The position numbers were made by a program, and so were the translations under genes. Under the pieces are notes generated by a model that saw only the letters and a list, made by a program, of their open reading frames with translations, was not told where the DNA came from and made no database searches. From an uncultured Bacilli bacterium (GTDB lineage: Bacteria > Bacillota_I > Bacilli_A > RF39 > UBA660), in contig CALVKC010000008.1 of NCBI GenBank assembly GCA_944332505.1, positions 1 through 27,333 of the forward strand: a DNA stretch of 27,333 nucleotides, read 5' to 3'. Numbering within the stretch: position 1 is the first letter of the stretch; the number at the start of each line of letters is the position of its first letter. This document shows, in pieces, positions 16,121 through 21,842 of this stretch.

Positions 16121-16142
16121 CTATGCCAATTAATTGGTATGG
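16121..16142 (+). promoter_or_regulatory. rpmE leader hairpin (candidate L31 autoregulatory element)
   Basis: CTATGCCAA (16121-16129) pairs with TTGGTATGG (16134-16142), 9 bp including two G-U pairs, closed by a TTAA loop. It ends a few bases before the rpmE Shine-Dalgarno (GGAAGGAG, 16144-16151). Ribosomal protein L31 leaders in Firmicutes are described as structured protein-binding RNAs; whether this one matches the published motif needs a covariance-model search. Confidence 0.45.
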
Positions 16143-16157
16143 CGGAAGGAGAGAAAA

Positions 16158-16370
16158 ATGAAAGCAAATATTCATCCAGAAATGAAAGAAGCAACTGTTA
16201 CTTGTGCATGTGGAGCAACATTTAAAACATATTCAACTAAAGATAAAATAGATGTTGAAGTATGCAGTGAATGTCATCCATTTTATACAGGTAGTCAAGG
16301 AAAAGCTAAAAAAACTGGAAAGATAGAACAATTTAATAAAAAATTTGGTTTAGATAAAGAACAAAAGTAG
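16158..16370 (+). CDS. rpmE: 50S ribosomal protein L31, zinc-binding type
   Basis: L31 bridges the ribosomal subunits. The 70-residue protein has the MKANIHP start and the four-cysteine/zinc form: CACG (Cys16 and Cys18) and [10 protein letters not shown] (Cys37 and Cys40), so it is the C+ type that needs zinc, as opposed to the zinc-free replacement YtiA type. ATG at 16158 follows GGAAGGAGAG; the frame is open upstream to 16134 but that is the leader hairpin. It is a single-gene unit with its own promoter. In B. subtilis rpmE lies near prfA; here it lies next to rpiB. Confidence 0.95.
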   Translation: MKANIHPEMKEATVTCACGATFKTYSTKDKIDVEVCSECHPFYTGSQGKAKKTGKIEQFNKKFGLDKEQK

Positions 16371-16378
16371 TAATATTT

Positions 16379-16407
16379 TTGTTTTTTTTCTCTAATTAAT
16401 GTATAAT
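16379..16407 (+). promoter_or_regulatory. rpiB promoter
   Basis: TTGTTT (16379-16384), 17-base spacer, TATAAT (16402-16407). The -10 ends 6 bases before AAGGAG, so the leader would be very short (about 15 bases). Confidence 0.65.
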
Positions 16408-16428
16408 TAAAATAAGGAGATGATTATT

Positions 16429-16878
16429 ATAAAAGTTTTTATTGGTGTCGATCATCAAGGTGTGAAATATAAAGATAATATATTTGAATATTTAAAAAGT
16501 AATGGAATAGATGTAAGTTGTATAGATTTAACAAATAATCCTTTAGATGACTACCCAGATTTTGCATATTTAACTTGTAAAAAAGTTTTAGAAAACAATG
16601 GATTAGGTATATTAGTATGTGGTTCTGGAATTGGAATGAGTATTACCGCTAATAAGATAAAGGGAATTAGGTGTGCTAGAGTATTTGATGAAAATGATGC
16701 TTTCACCGCTAAAAATCACAATGGAGCAAATGTTATTGCTTTTGGTGTTAATTTAGATATTGATGAAATATATAAAATTATTGATACATTTATTGCTACA
16801 AAAAATCCTTGTGAAGAAAGACATTTGAGAAGAATAGAAAAAATTAATGCTATTGAGGAAGGCAAATATGATTTATAA
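16429..16878 (+). CDS. rpiB: Ribose-5-phosphate isomerase B, apparent AUA/AUU start
   Basis: RpiB/LacAB family sugar isomerase converting ribose-5-phosphate and ribulose-5-phosphate. The 149-residue protein has the N-terminal KVFIGVDHQG, catalytic Cys64 in LVCGSGIGMSI, the HNGANVIAFG phosphate/ring-opening region and the CEERHLRRIEKI ending. The normal first residue of the family corresponds to ATA at 16429, 9 bases after AAGGAG (16414-16419). An in-frame ATG at 16420 directly touches that Shine-Dalgarno and cannot be spaced correctly; ATT at 16426 is another possibility. LacA/LacB or an allose enzyme is less likely because no sugar genes are near. In B. subtilis rpiB (ywlF) lies a few genes after spoIIR and mntP. 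Its end overlaps the next gene by 11 bases. Confidence 0.88.
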   Translation: MKVFIGVDHQGVKYKDNIFEYLKSNGIDVSCIDLTNNPLDDYPDFAYLTCKKVLENNGLGILVCGSGIGMSITANKIKGIRCARVFDENDAFTAKNHNGANVIAFGVNLDIDEIYKIIDTFIATKNPCEERHLRRIEKINAIEEGKYDL

Positions 16879-17065
16879 AATAGTTTTATATATTGTTTTC
16901 ACTTTTATTAGTGCTTATGGAATTTCTGGAATAAATTTTAATAATTTTTTTAAAAAAGATAAAATTTTAGAATCACGTGTATTAATTGTTAGTTTATCAC
17001 TTGGAATGGGTTATTTATTAACAAATTTTGTAATAGATTTTCTAAATTTAACAAATTTATTCTAA
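16868..17065 (+). CDS. DUF1146 (YwzB-like) small membrane protein
   Basis: 65-residue protein with two hydrophobic helices (about 3-22 and 39-61) separated by the conserved GINFNNFFKK and a basic loop. The pattern SGINF-x-x-F then L-x-x-xLS-x-x-x-GYL-x-x-x-F fits DUF1146, whose B. subtilis member YwzB is encoded shortly before murAA and spoIID. The ATG at 16868 follows GAGGAAGG at 16855-16862 and overlaps the rpiB stop, so they are coupled; the frame is open from 16847 but that part is rpiB. Function of the family is unknown. Place next to spoIID is as expected. Confidence 0.75.
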   Translation: MIYKIVLYIVFTFISAYGISGINFNNFFKKDKILESRVLIVSLSLGMGYLLTNFVIDFLNLTNLF

Positions 17066-17094
17066 ATAAATATTTTAAGGAATATAGTTTATTA

Positions 17095-18000
17095 ATGAAA
17101 AATAGATATTTATTAATTTTAATTCTAATTTTAAGTATTATTGCAATTAGTAGTTTTTGGAAAGAAAAAACTACTTTTTTTGATAACTCTGAAGATATGA
17201 ACATTATAATAAAAAATAAAGATACTGATGAAGAAAAAGAAATTAATTTAGAAGAATATGTTATTGGGGTAATTGCTGGAGAAATGCCGGCGTCATTTGA
17301 CGAAGAAGCCTTAAAAGCTCAAGCTATAGCTGCAAGAAGTTATGCTATAAATAAAATAAATACTTCTACAACTAGTTATGATGTTTTAACTGATATAACT
17401 AATCAAGTATATATAACTATTGAACAAATGCAAGAAAAATGGGGAAATGATTTTAATTATTATTATGAAAAAATAAAAAATGCTGTAGATGCAACAAAAG
17501 GTTTGGTAATGACTTATGATGGAGAAGTTATAAGTGCATATTATTTTTCAATGAGTAATGGATATACGGAAGATGTTGCAGCAGTTTTTGGAGGAGAAAA
17601 AGATTATTTAGTAAGTGTAGAATCTAGTTGGGATAAAAATGTAAAAAATTTTACTGTATTAACTACAATAAGCAAAAAAGAATTTTGTACTAAATTAAAT
17701 ATAGAATGTAATAATATAGTAATTAATAGGATAAAAAGGAGTGATACAAATCATGTAGAAACTATTTTAATAAATAATAAAGAATTTAAAGGAACTGAAA
17801 TAAGAAGTTTATTAGGTTTAAGGTCTACAGATTTTACTATAGAAATTGATAATGATATAAAAATAACTACTAATGGGTATGGACACGGGGTTGGAATGAG
17901 TCAATATGGAGCTAATGAAATGGCAAAACTTGGATATACCTATGATGAAATATTGAAATATTATTATAAAAATATAGAAATAGAAAAAATTAATGTATAA
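17095..18000 (+). CDS. spoIID: Stage II sporulation protein D (engulfment lytic transglycosylase)
   Basis: SpoIID cuts glycan strands during forespore engulfment, working with SpoIIP and SpoIIM in the mother cell. The 301-residue protein has an N-terminal membrane anchor (about 5-21) and a SpoIID/LytB domain: EYVIGVIAGEMPASF (about 53-67, catalytic Glu63), ALKAQAIAARSYAI (about 72-85), then the C-terminal GYGHGVGMSQYGAN (about 261-274). Cysteines in the middle match the usual zinc/disulfide pair region. Start ATG follows AAGGAA at 17078-17083. Downstream spoIIQ and spoIIID complete the conserved murA-spoIID-spoIIQ-spoIIID-mbl order of Bacillus. Confidence 0.95.
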   Translation: MKNRYLLILILILSIIAISSFWKEKTTFFDNSEDMNIIIKNKDTDEEKEINLEEYVIGVIAGEMPASFDEEALKAQAIAARSYAINKINTSTTSYDVLTDITNQVYITIEQMQEKWGNDFNYYYEKIKNAVDATKGLVMTYDGEVISAYYFSMSNGYTEDVAAVFGGEKDYLVSVESSWDKNVKNFTVLTTISKKEFCTKLNIECNNIVINRIKRSDTNHVETILINNKEFKGTEIRSLLGLRSTDFTIEIDNDIKITTNGYGHGVGMSQYGANEMAKLGYTYDEILKYYYKNIEIEKINV

Positions 18001-18042
18001 ATTATAGAAATAATTTCCATACTTTTATTAGGATGGTGAATT

Positions 18043-18684
18043 ATGAAAAATAAAAAATTAAGGGGATATGTTTTACCAACAGTTTATGTCTTAGTTATTG
18101 CAGTATTATTTATTAGTGTATCGTTTTTAGGTAGTGCTCTTCAAAAAGAGTTACAATATCAAGATTTGGTAGTTGATACATTAGATGAAGATGCTACTCC
18201 AGTTATTAAAGAAGAAACAGAAGTAAAAGAAGAATCTAAAATAACTAAACCATATACAAGCAGTGCTGTTGCTATTAGTAAATCTTATTATGATATGCTT
18301 GATGATGAGACTAAACAACAAAATTCGTTAGTATATTATGAACAAACTTATTTGCAAAATAGTGGAGTTTTGTATGCATCTGATGAAGTTTTTGATGTAA
18401 TGGCTGTTTATGACGGAACGGTAACTAATGTTACTCAAGATGAAATTTTAGGAAATGTAGTTGAAATAACTCATAATCCCAATTTAAAAACTATTTATTA
18501 TAGTTTAGGTGAAACAAGCGTTAAAAAAGATGATACGGTTAAATCTGGTGATATAATTGCTAAAAGTGGAGATAACTTATTAGAAGGTGAAAAAGATAAT
18601 TGTTTACTTTTAGAAGTTTATTATAATGGTAATACAATGGATCCTGAAGATTTTTATAATATGAATATTGAAGATTTGCAATAA
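18043..18684 (+). CDS. spoIIQ: Stage II sporulation protein Q (LytM-like, probably inactive)
   Basis: SpoIIQ is made in the forespore; its outer domain contacts SpoIIIAH of the mother cell across the septum and helps engulfment. The 213-residue protein has one transmembrane helix (about 10-32) and a peptidase M23/LytM-like domain (about 112-205). The usual catalytic pieces are changed: the HxH region reads NCLLLEVYYNG where active enzymes have LHFEL, and the upstream Y-x-HL is YYSLGE. So both zinc-site histidine positions that I can place are lost, as in part for B. subtilis SpoIIQ, which is a non-enzymatic scaffold. ATG at 18043 follows AGGATGGTGA. Position between spoIID and spoIIID supports SpoIIQ over a general M23 peptidase. 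Confidence 0.85.
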   Translation: MKNKKLRGYVLPTVYVLVIAVLFISVSFLGSALQKELQYQDLVVDTLDEDATPVIKEETEVKEESKITKPYTSSAVAISKSYYDMLDDETKQQNSLVYYEQTYLQNSGVLYASDEVFDVMAVYDGTVTNVTQDEILGNVVEITHNPNLKTIYYSLGETSVKKDDTVKSGDIIAKSGDNLLEGEKDNCLLLEVYYNGNTMDPEDFYNMNIEDLQ

Positions 18685-18690
18685 TAAAAT

Positions 18691-18723
18691 AATCCCTTAA
18701 TTAATATAATTTATTAAGGGGTT
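18691..18723 (+). promoter_or_regulatory. Hairpin carrying the spoIIID Shine-Dalgarno
   Basis: AATCCCTTAAT (18691-18701) pairs with ATTAAGGGGTT (18713-18723), 11 bp with one G-U pair, loop of 11 bases. The right arm contains AAGGGG, the only ribosome site ahead of the spoIIID ATG at 18732. No T tract follows beyond TTGTTT, so it could be a weak terminator after spoIIQ, a translational block on spoIIID, or both. Confidence 0.55.
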
Positions 18724-18731
18724 GTTTGGTT

Positions 18732-18980
18732 ATGAAAGAAAAAATTAAAAATAGAGTTTTAAAAGAAGCAAATCATGTTTTAAATACAAAAGATACAATT
18801 AGAGAAACAGCAGATAAATTTAATATTAGTAAAAGTACAGTACATAATGATTTAAGTATGAGATTAAAAGATATAGATGAAAATTTATCTAAATCAATTG
18901 AAGAAATATTCGAAAGTCATGATCGTTTAAAACATTTAAGGGGAGGAGAAGTTACTAAAGCAAAATATAAGAAAGGTTAA
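18732..18980 (+). CDS. spoIIID: Sporulation transcription regulator SpoIIID
   Basis: SpoIIID is the mother-cell DNA-binding regulator acting between sigma-E and sigma-K. The 82-residue protein (B. subtilis 93) has the helix-turn-helix TIRETADKFNISKSTVHNDL (about 25-44) and the characteristic basic tail HLRGGEVTKAKYKKG, which contacts DNA. The ATG at 18732 is used; a TTG at 18726 precedes it in frame but leaves poor spacing. Its ribosome site lies in the hairpin at 18691-18723. The next gene starts one base after its stop, exactly where mbl follows spoIIID in B. subtilis. Confidence 0.95.
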   Translation: MKEKIKNRVLKEANHVLNTKDTIRETADKFNISKSTVHNDLSMRLKDIDENLSKSIEEIFESHDRLKHLRGGEVTKAKYKKG

Positions 18981-18981
18981 T

Positions 18982-19581
18982 ATGGCAAAAGTAAATAATA
19001 TAGTATATATAACTGATGATTGTATTTATTTAAAAAACAAAAAGAGAAATTTATTTATAAAAAGTAATATTAATAAGGGAATAATTGAATGTAATAAAAT
19101 ATATAATATTGAAAAATTTATAAAAAGTTATGAAAAAATATTAAAAGACAATAATTTAAATAATAATCTAATTGGGGATACTATAAAAATAATTGTAACT
19201 CCAAATTATTATCCTAGTGATATATTTATGTTAAAAAAAATATTTGAAAAGTTTAATTATAGAAAAATAATAGTAGAAAATGAAATTAAAACATATAAAT
19301 TAAATAATACAAATAGTTATCTAAATATATTTGATAATTATTTGTTTTTAACTTATTTAGATGAGTATCAAAAGATTAAATCTTTTGTGATAAATAATAA
19401 TTATTATTTAGATATAAACAGTTTAATAAAAACAATAAAAGACAGAATTAACAATAAAGATATTTTAATTATTGGACACGGTAAATTATTACAAGATATT
19501 TTTAACAAATATGAATCTACTTATAATAATAAAACTTATTTATATTCAAATTATGATACTTATGTAATAGATAGTAATTAG
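18982..19581 (+). CDS. Degenerate MreB/Mbl-like actin-fold protein
   Basis: 199-residue protein in the position of mbl. By eye it follows the MreB fold with the same order of blocks but heavy divergence: VYITDDCIYLKN for the first beta-hairpin (normally IGIDLGTANTLV), then GIIECNKIYNIEKFIKSYE (normally DGVIADFE and helix), IKIIVTPNYYPSDIFMLKK (normally VPCGITEVERRA), FNYRKIIVENEI (normally GAREVYLIEEP), YLNIFDNYLFLTYLDEYQKIKSF (normally MVVDIGGGTTEVAVISL), and ILIIGHGKLLQDIFNKYES (normally ILTGGGALLRNLDKLI). The phosphate-binding DLGT and DIGGGT loops are lost, and it is about 140 residues shorter than MreB, missing the middle (subdomain IIB) part. It is therefore unlikely to bind ATP normally. 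The call is my inference and has no database support. Confidence 0.5.
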   Translation: MAKVNNIVYITDDCIYLKNKKRNLFIKSNINKGIIECNKIYNIEKFIKSYEKILKDNNLNNNLIGDTIKIIVTPNYYPSDIFMLKKIFEKFNYRKIIVENEIKTYKLNNTNSYLNIFDNYLFLTYLDEYQKIKSFVINNNYYLDINSLIKTIKDRINNKDILIIGHGKLLQDIFNKYESTYNNKTYLYSNYDTYVIDSN

Positions 19582-19600
19582 CAGAAGTGCTAATTTTTTT
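19576..19600 (+). terminator. Intrinsic terminator after the Mbl-like gene
   Basis: AATTAGCA (19576-19583) pairs with TGCTAATT (19588-19595) around GAAG, followed by T residues to 19600. The stop codon (19579-19581) lies inside the left arm. Confidence 0.85.
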
Positions 19601-19684
19601 GTCGAATTTTGATATGCGAATTGTGTTGCATCAGTATAAAAATAATGTTAAATTAAAATAAAGAAGGAAGGAGTGATTGAAGTG

Positions 19685-19900
19685 ATGCAAGGCAAGGTTA
19701 AATGGTTTAACAACGAAAAAGGCTATGGTTTTATTGAATATGATCAATTATCAGATATTTTTGTGCATTATTCTGCTATAGTTAAAGATGGTTATAAAAC
19801 ATTAACGGAAGGCTCTTTAGTTAATTTTAAACTTATTGAAACAGCTAAGGGATTACAAGCAATTGATGTGGTAGAAGAAGAAAAAAGTTTAGTTTCTTAA
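19685..19900 (+). CDS. Cold-shock protein (CspA/CspB family)
   Basis: Single-domain OB-fold RNA chaperone of 71 residues. It has the RNP1 motif KGYGFIEY (about 13-20) and RNP2 motif DIFVHYSAI (about 25-33), with the GKVKWFN opening. The ATG at 19685 gives the standard M-x-GKVKWFN terminus; the frame runs back to GTG at 19673, which overlaps the Shine-Dalgarno AAGGAGTG, and GTG at 19682 is a possible start one codon earlier. The N-terminal Asn of KWFNNEKG and the aromatic surface are kept. It is a single-gene unit with its own terminator; no convincing promoter was found in the 84-base gap upstream. Confidence 0.93.
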   Translation: MQGKVKWFNNEKGYGFIEYDQLSDIFVHYSAIVKDGYKTLTEGSLVNFKLIETAKGLQAIDVVEEEKSLVS

Positions 19901-19907
19901 ATATTAG

Positions 19908-19937
19908 CCTTAATTGAGTTATTCAATTAAGGTTTTT
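19908..19937 (+). terminator. Intrinsic terminator after the cold-shock gene
   Basis: CCTTAATTGA (19908-19917) pairs perfectly with TCAATTAAGG (19923-19932) around a 5-base loop, followed by five T residues. Confidence 0.9.
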
Positions 19938-19991
19938 ACTTAATTAATACATGTAAAAAATTTAAATAAGGTAGTTTTTTTAAAGTAATTA

Positions 19992-20000
19992 TGGTATATT
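19992..20000 (+). promoter_or_regulatory. Possible hpf promoter (-10 region)
   Basis: TATATT at 19995-20000 preceded by TGG forms an extended -10, 6 bases before the AGAGGTGA ribosome site. The upstream -35 position is only a T-rich stretch. Confidence 0.4.
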
Positions 20001-20019
20001 ATTAATAGAGGTGATTATT

Positions 20020-20550
20020 TTGAAAATAAGTATTCGAGGAGATAAGGTAACAGTTACTAAGTCTATTAAAGATTACATTAATGAAAAATTAGGAAGATTA
20101 GATAAGTACTTTGAAAAGCCAAAGGATATTGAATGTAAAGTTTTAATTAAAGTTAAAAATCAAGATCAAAGTATTGAAGTTACAGTTCCAACTAGTAAAT
20201 TTACATTAAGGGCTGAAGAAAGGCATCAAGATTTGTATGCAGCAATAGATTTAGTTGTTGATAAATTGGAAGGTCAAATTAGAAAGAATAAAGATCGTTT
20301 AGAAAAGAAATATCGTGATTTGCCAAAATTTGAAATGAATTTTGACTATGAAGCTCTTGAAGATGATGATTATGATAAAATTGTAAAGAGAAAAAATATA
20401 GATATGAAACCAATGGATGAAGAAGAAGCAATTTTACAAATTGAATTGTTGAATCATGATTTCTTTGTTTTTAAAAATTTAGATGAAGATTGTGTTTCTG
20501 TACTATATAAAAGAAAAGATGGCAGTTTTGGTATTATTAACGTAAAGTAA
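20020..20550 (+). CDS. hpf: Long-form ribosome hibernation promoting factor
   Basis: HPF binds the 30S decoding region and dimerises 70S ribosomes into inactive 100S particles in stationary phase. The 176-residue protein has the S30AE N-terminal domain (about 1-95: ISIRGDKVTVTKSIKDYINEKLGRL) with basic helix, a linker, and the C-terminal dimerisation domain (about 120-176, KNIDMKPMDEEEAILQIELLNHDFFVF) typical of the long form. The start is TTG at 20020 behind AGAGGTGA; a GTG at 20011 in the same frame is inside that site. In B. subtilis hpf (yvyD) is also just upstream of secA; here one extra gene lies between. Confidence 0.95.
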   Translation: MKISIRGDKVTVTKSIKDYINEKLGRLDKYFEKPKDIECKVLIKVKNQDQSIEVTVPTSKFTLRAEERHQDLYAAIDLVVDKLEGQIRKNKDRLEKKYRDLPKFEMNFDYEALEDDDYDKIVKRKNIDMKPMDEEEAILQIELLNHDFFVFKNLDEDCVSVLYKRKDGSFGIINVK

Positions 20551-20556
20551 TTAATT

Positions 20557-20580
20557 AGAAGTGTAAAAACTTCTTTTTTT
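20557..20580 (+). terminator. Intrinsic terminator after hpf
   Basis: AGAAGT (20557-20562) pairs with ACTTCT (20569-20574) around a 6-base loop, followed by a T run to 20580. Confidence 0.8.
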
Positions 20581-20619
20581 AATTTATTTGTGTTAATATA
20601 AAATAAAAGGGAATGTTAT

Positions 20620-21768
20620 ATGAAGAAGAAAATAGTTAATGTGTTAAATATTAAAGTAATTAGTATGATTTTAATAATAATATGTGTTATTTTTTTTGTT
20701 TTCATAGGATTTGTTATATCTAGAGAAATTTTTGTTTATAATGTAGCAAACAAAAACTTAATTAATTATTTACAAAATGAACTAACTTCAAAGGCATCAG
20801 AAATAGATAGAATAAATAAAACCCCAATTTATGGTGGAAAACTCCTTAATGACATTGAATTTACTTATAAAGATAAAATAATTACAAATTATGTAACTTA
20901 TCAAGAAATTGTTAATAATTATGGCTTAAAAAATAATATTACAAAAGAACAATTTAAAGATTATAGTTATTTATTAGTTGTTCCAGAAATTGATGATTGT
21001 TCTGGAATTATAAATAAGGTAGTAATTGATGATTTATCAACTGATAATCTTGATTTGATTATTAGTTATAATGGATCATGTGGAATATGTGCTCCTACTA
21101 AAGAAGTATATTTTATTCCTATAAATAATAGCTTTAATATTACTAATGTATCTTATAATTATATAGAAGAAAATAAAAATGAATATAATTGTGATGATTT
21201 AAATTTAGAAGAAGTTATTACTGATAAACCTTTAATATATTTATATCCTGAAAATCAAATGGAAGTAGAAATTAAATTAGGTAATATAAAAGAAGTAACA
21301 ACTACTTATCCAAAATATGAAAGCTGTTGGAATGTTATTGCATATCCTAATGGGAATCTTATAGATTTAAAAACTGGTCGTAATTTATATGGCTTGTATT
21401 GGGAAGGCAAAAGAAATACATATAATAATTTAACTGAAGGATTTATAGTGAAAAAAGAGGATACTATTAAATTTTTAGAAGAAAAATTAGCAATACTAGG
21501 GTTAAACGAAAGAGAAGCAAATGAATTTATAATTTATTGGCTACCGCAATTAGAAGAAAATAAATATAATTTTATTAGTTTTAAAAGCATTGAAGAAATT
21601 AATAATTATATGCCACTAGAAATTAGTCCTACCCCTGATACTATAATTAGAATATTAATGGAATTTAAAGGATTAGATGAACCAATAGATGTTAAAGAAC
21701 AAAAATTAGAAACTCCAAAAAGAGAAGGTTTCGTTGTAGTTGAATGGGGAGGAAGTAAATTAGATTAA
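20620..21768 (+). CDS. Membrane-anchored exported protein of unknown function (KPxIYLYPE family)
   Basis: 382-residue protein with a basic start and one transmembrane helix (about 14-34), the rest outside the cell. The C-terminal half (about 203-382) follows a pattern I recall from uncharacterised clostridial and archaeal proteins: KPLIYLYPE, TYPKYESCWNVIAYPNG, a LYWEG segment, GFIVKKEDTIKFLEEKLAILGLNEREANEFIIYWLPQLE, and the ending REGFVVVEWGGSKLD. The middle has Cys pairs (CSG and CGIC at about 127 and 151-154) that may form disulfides. I know no experimental function. It is between hpf and secA with terminators on both sides, so it is a single-gene unit; ATG at 20620 follows AAGGGAATG. Insertion between hpf and secA differs from B. 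subtilis. Confidence 0.6.
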   Translation: MKKKIVNVLNIKVISMILIIICVIFFVFIGFVISREIFVYNVANKNLINYLQNELTSKASEIDRINKTPIYGGKLLNDIEFTYKDKIITNYVTYQEIVNNYGLKNNITKEQFKDYSYLLVVPEIDDCSGIINKVVIDDLSTDNLDLIISYNGSCGICAPTKEVYFIPINNSFNITNVSYNYIEENKNEYNCDDLNLEEVITDKPLIYLYPENQMEVEIKLGNIKEVTTTYPKYESCWNVIAYPNGNLIDLKTGRNLYGLYWEGKRNTYNNLTEGFIVKKEDTIKFLEEKLAILGLNEREANEFIIYWLPQLEENKYNFISFKSIEEINNYMPLEISPTPDTIIRILMEFKGLDEPIDVKEQKLETPKREGFVVVEWGGSKLD

Positions 21769-21787
21769 AAAAATATAAGAAAATATT

Positions 21788-21816
21788 AATAAAAGTTTTA
21801 AACTTTTATTTTTTTT
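21788..21816 (+). terminator. Intrinsic terminator before secA
   Basis: AATAAAAGT (21788-21796) pairs with ACTTTTATT (21802-21810) around TTTAA, followed by T residues to 21816. The secA promoter -10 begins right after it. Confidence 0.85.
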
Positions 21817-21824
21817 GATATAAT
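21816..21824 (+). promoter_or_regulatory. secA promoter (-10 region)
   Basis: TGATATAAT (21816-21824) is a consensus extended -10. The -35 position falls inside the terminator hairpin (T/A-rich). The predicted transcript start, about 21831, is adjacent to GAGGTG (21832-21837), so the leader is only about 12 bases. Confidence 0.55.
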
Positions 21825-21842
21825 AAATTTTGAGGTGAAATG

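Noticed and set aside
17070..17085. 5-bp hairpin around the spoIID ribosome site
   Set aside because: Only A-U pairs over 5 bp; expected by chance in this base composition.
17997..18025. Possible sigma-E promoter before spoIIQ (ATA, 18 bases, CATACTTT)
   Set aside because: The -35 is only three bases and spoIIQ is a forespore sigma-F gene in other species; too weak.
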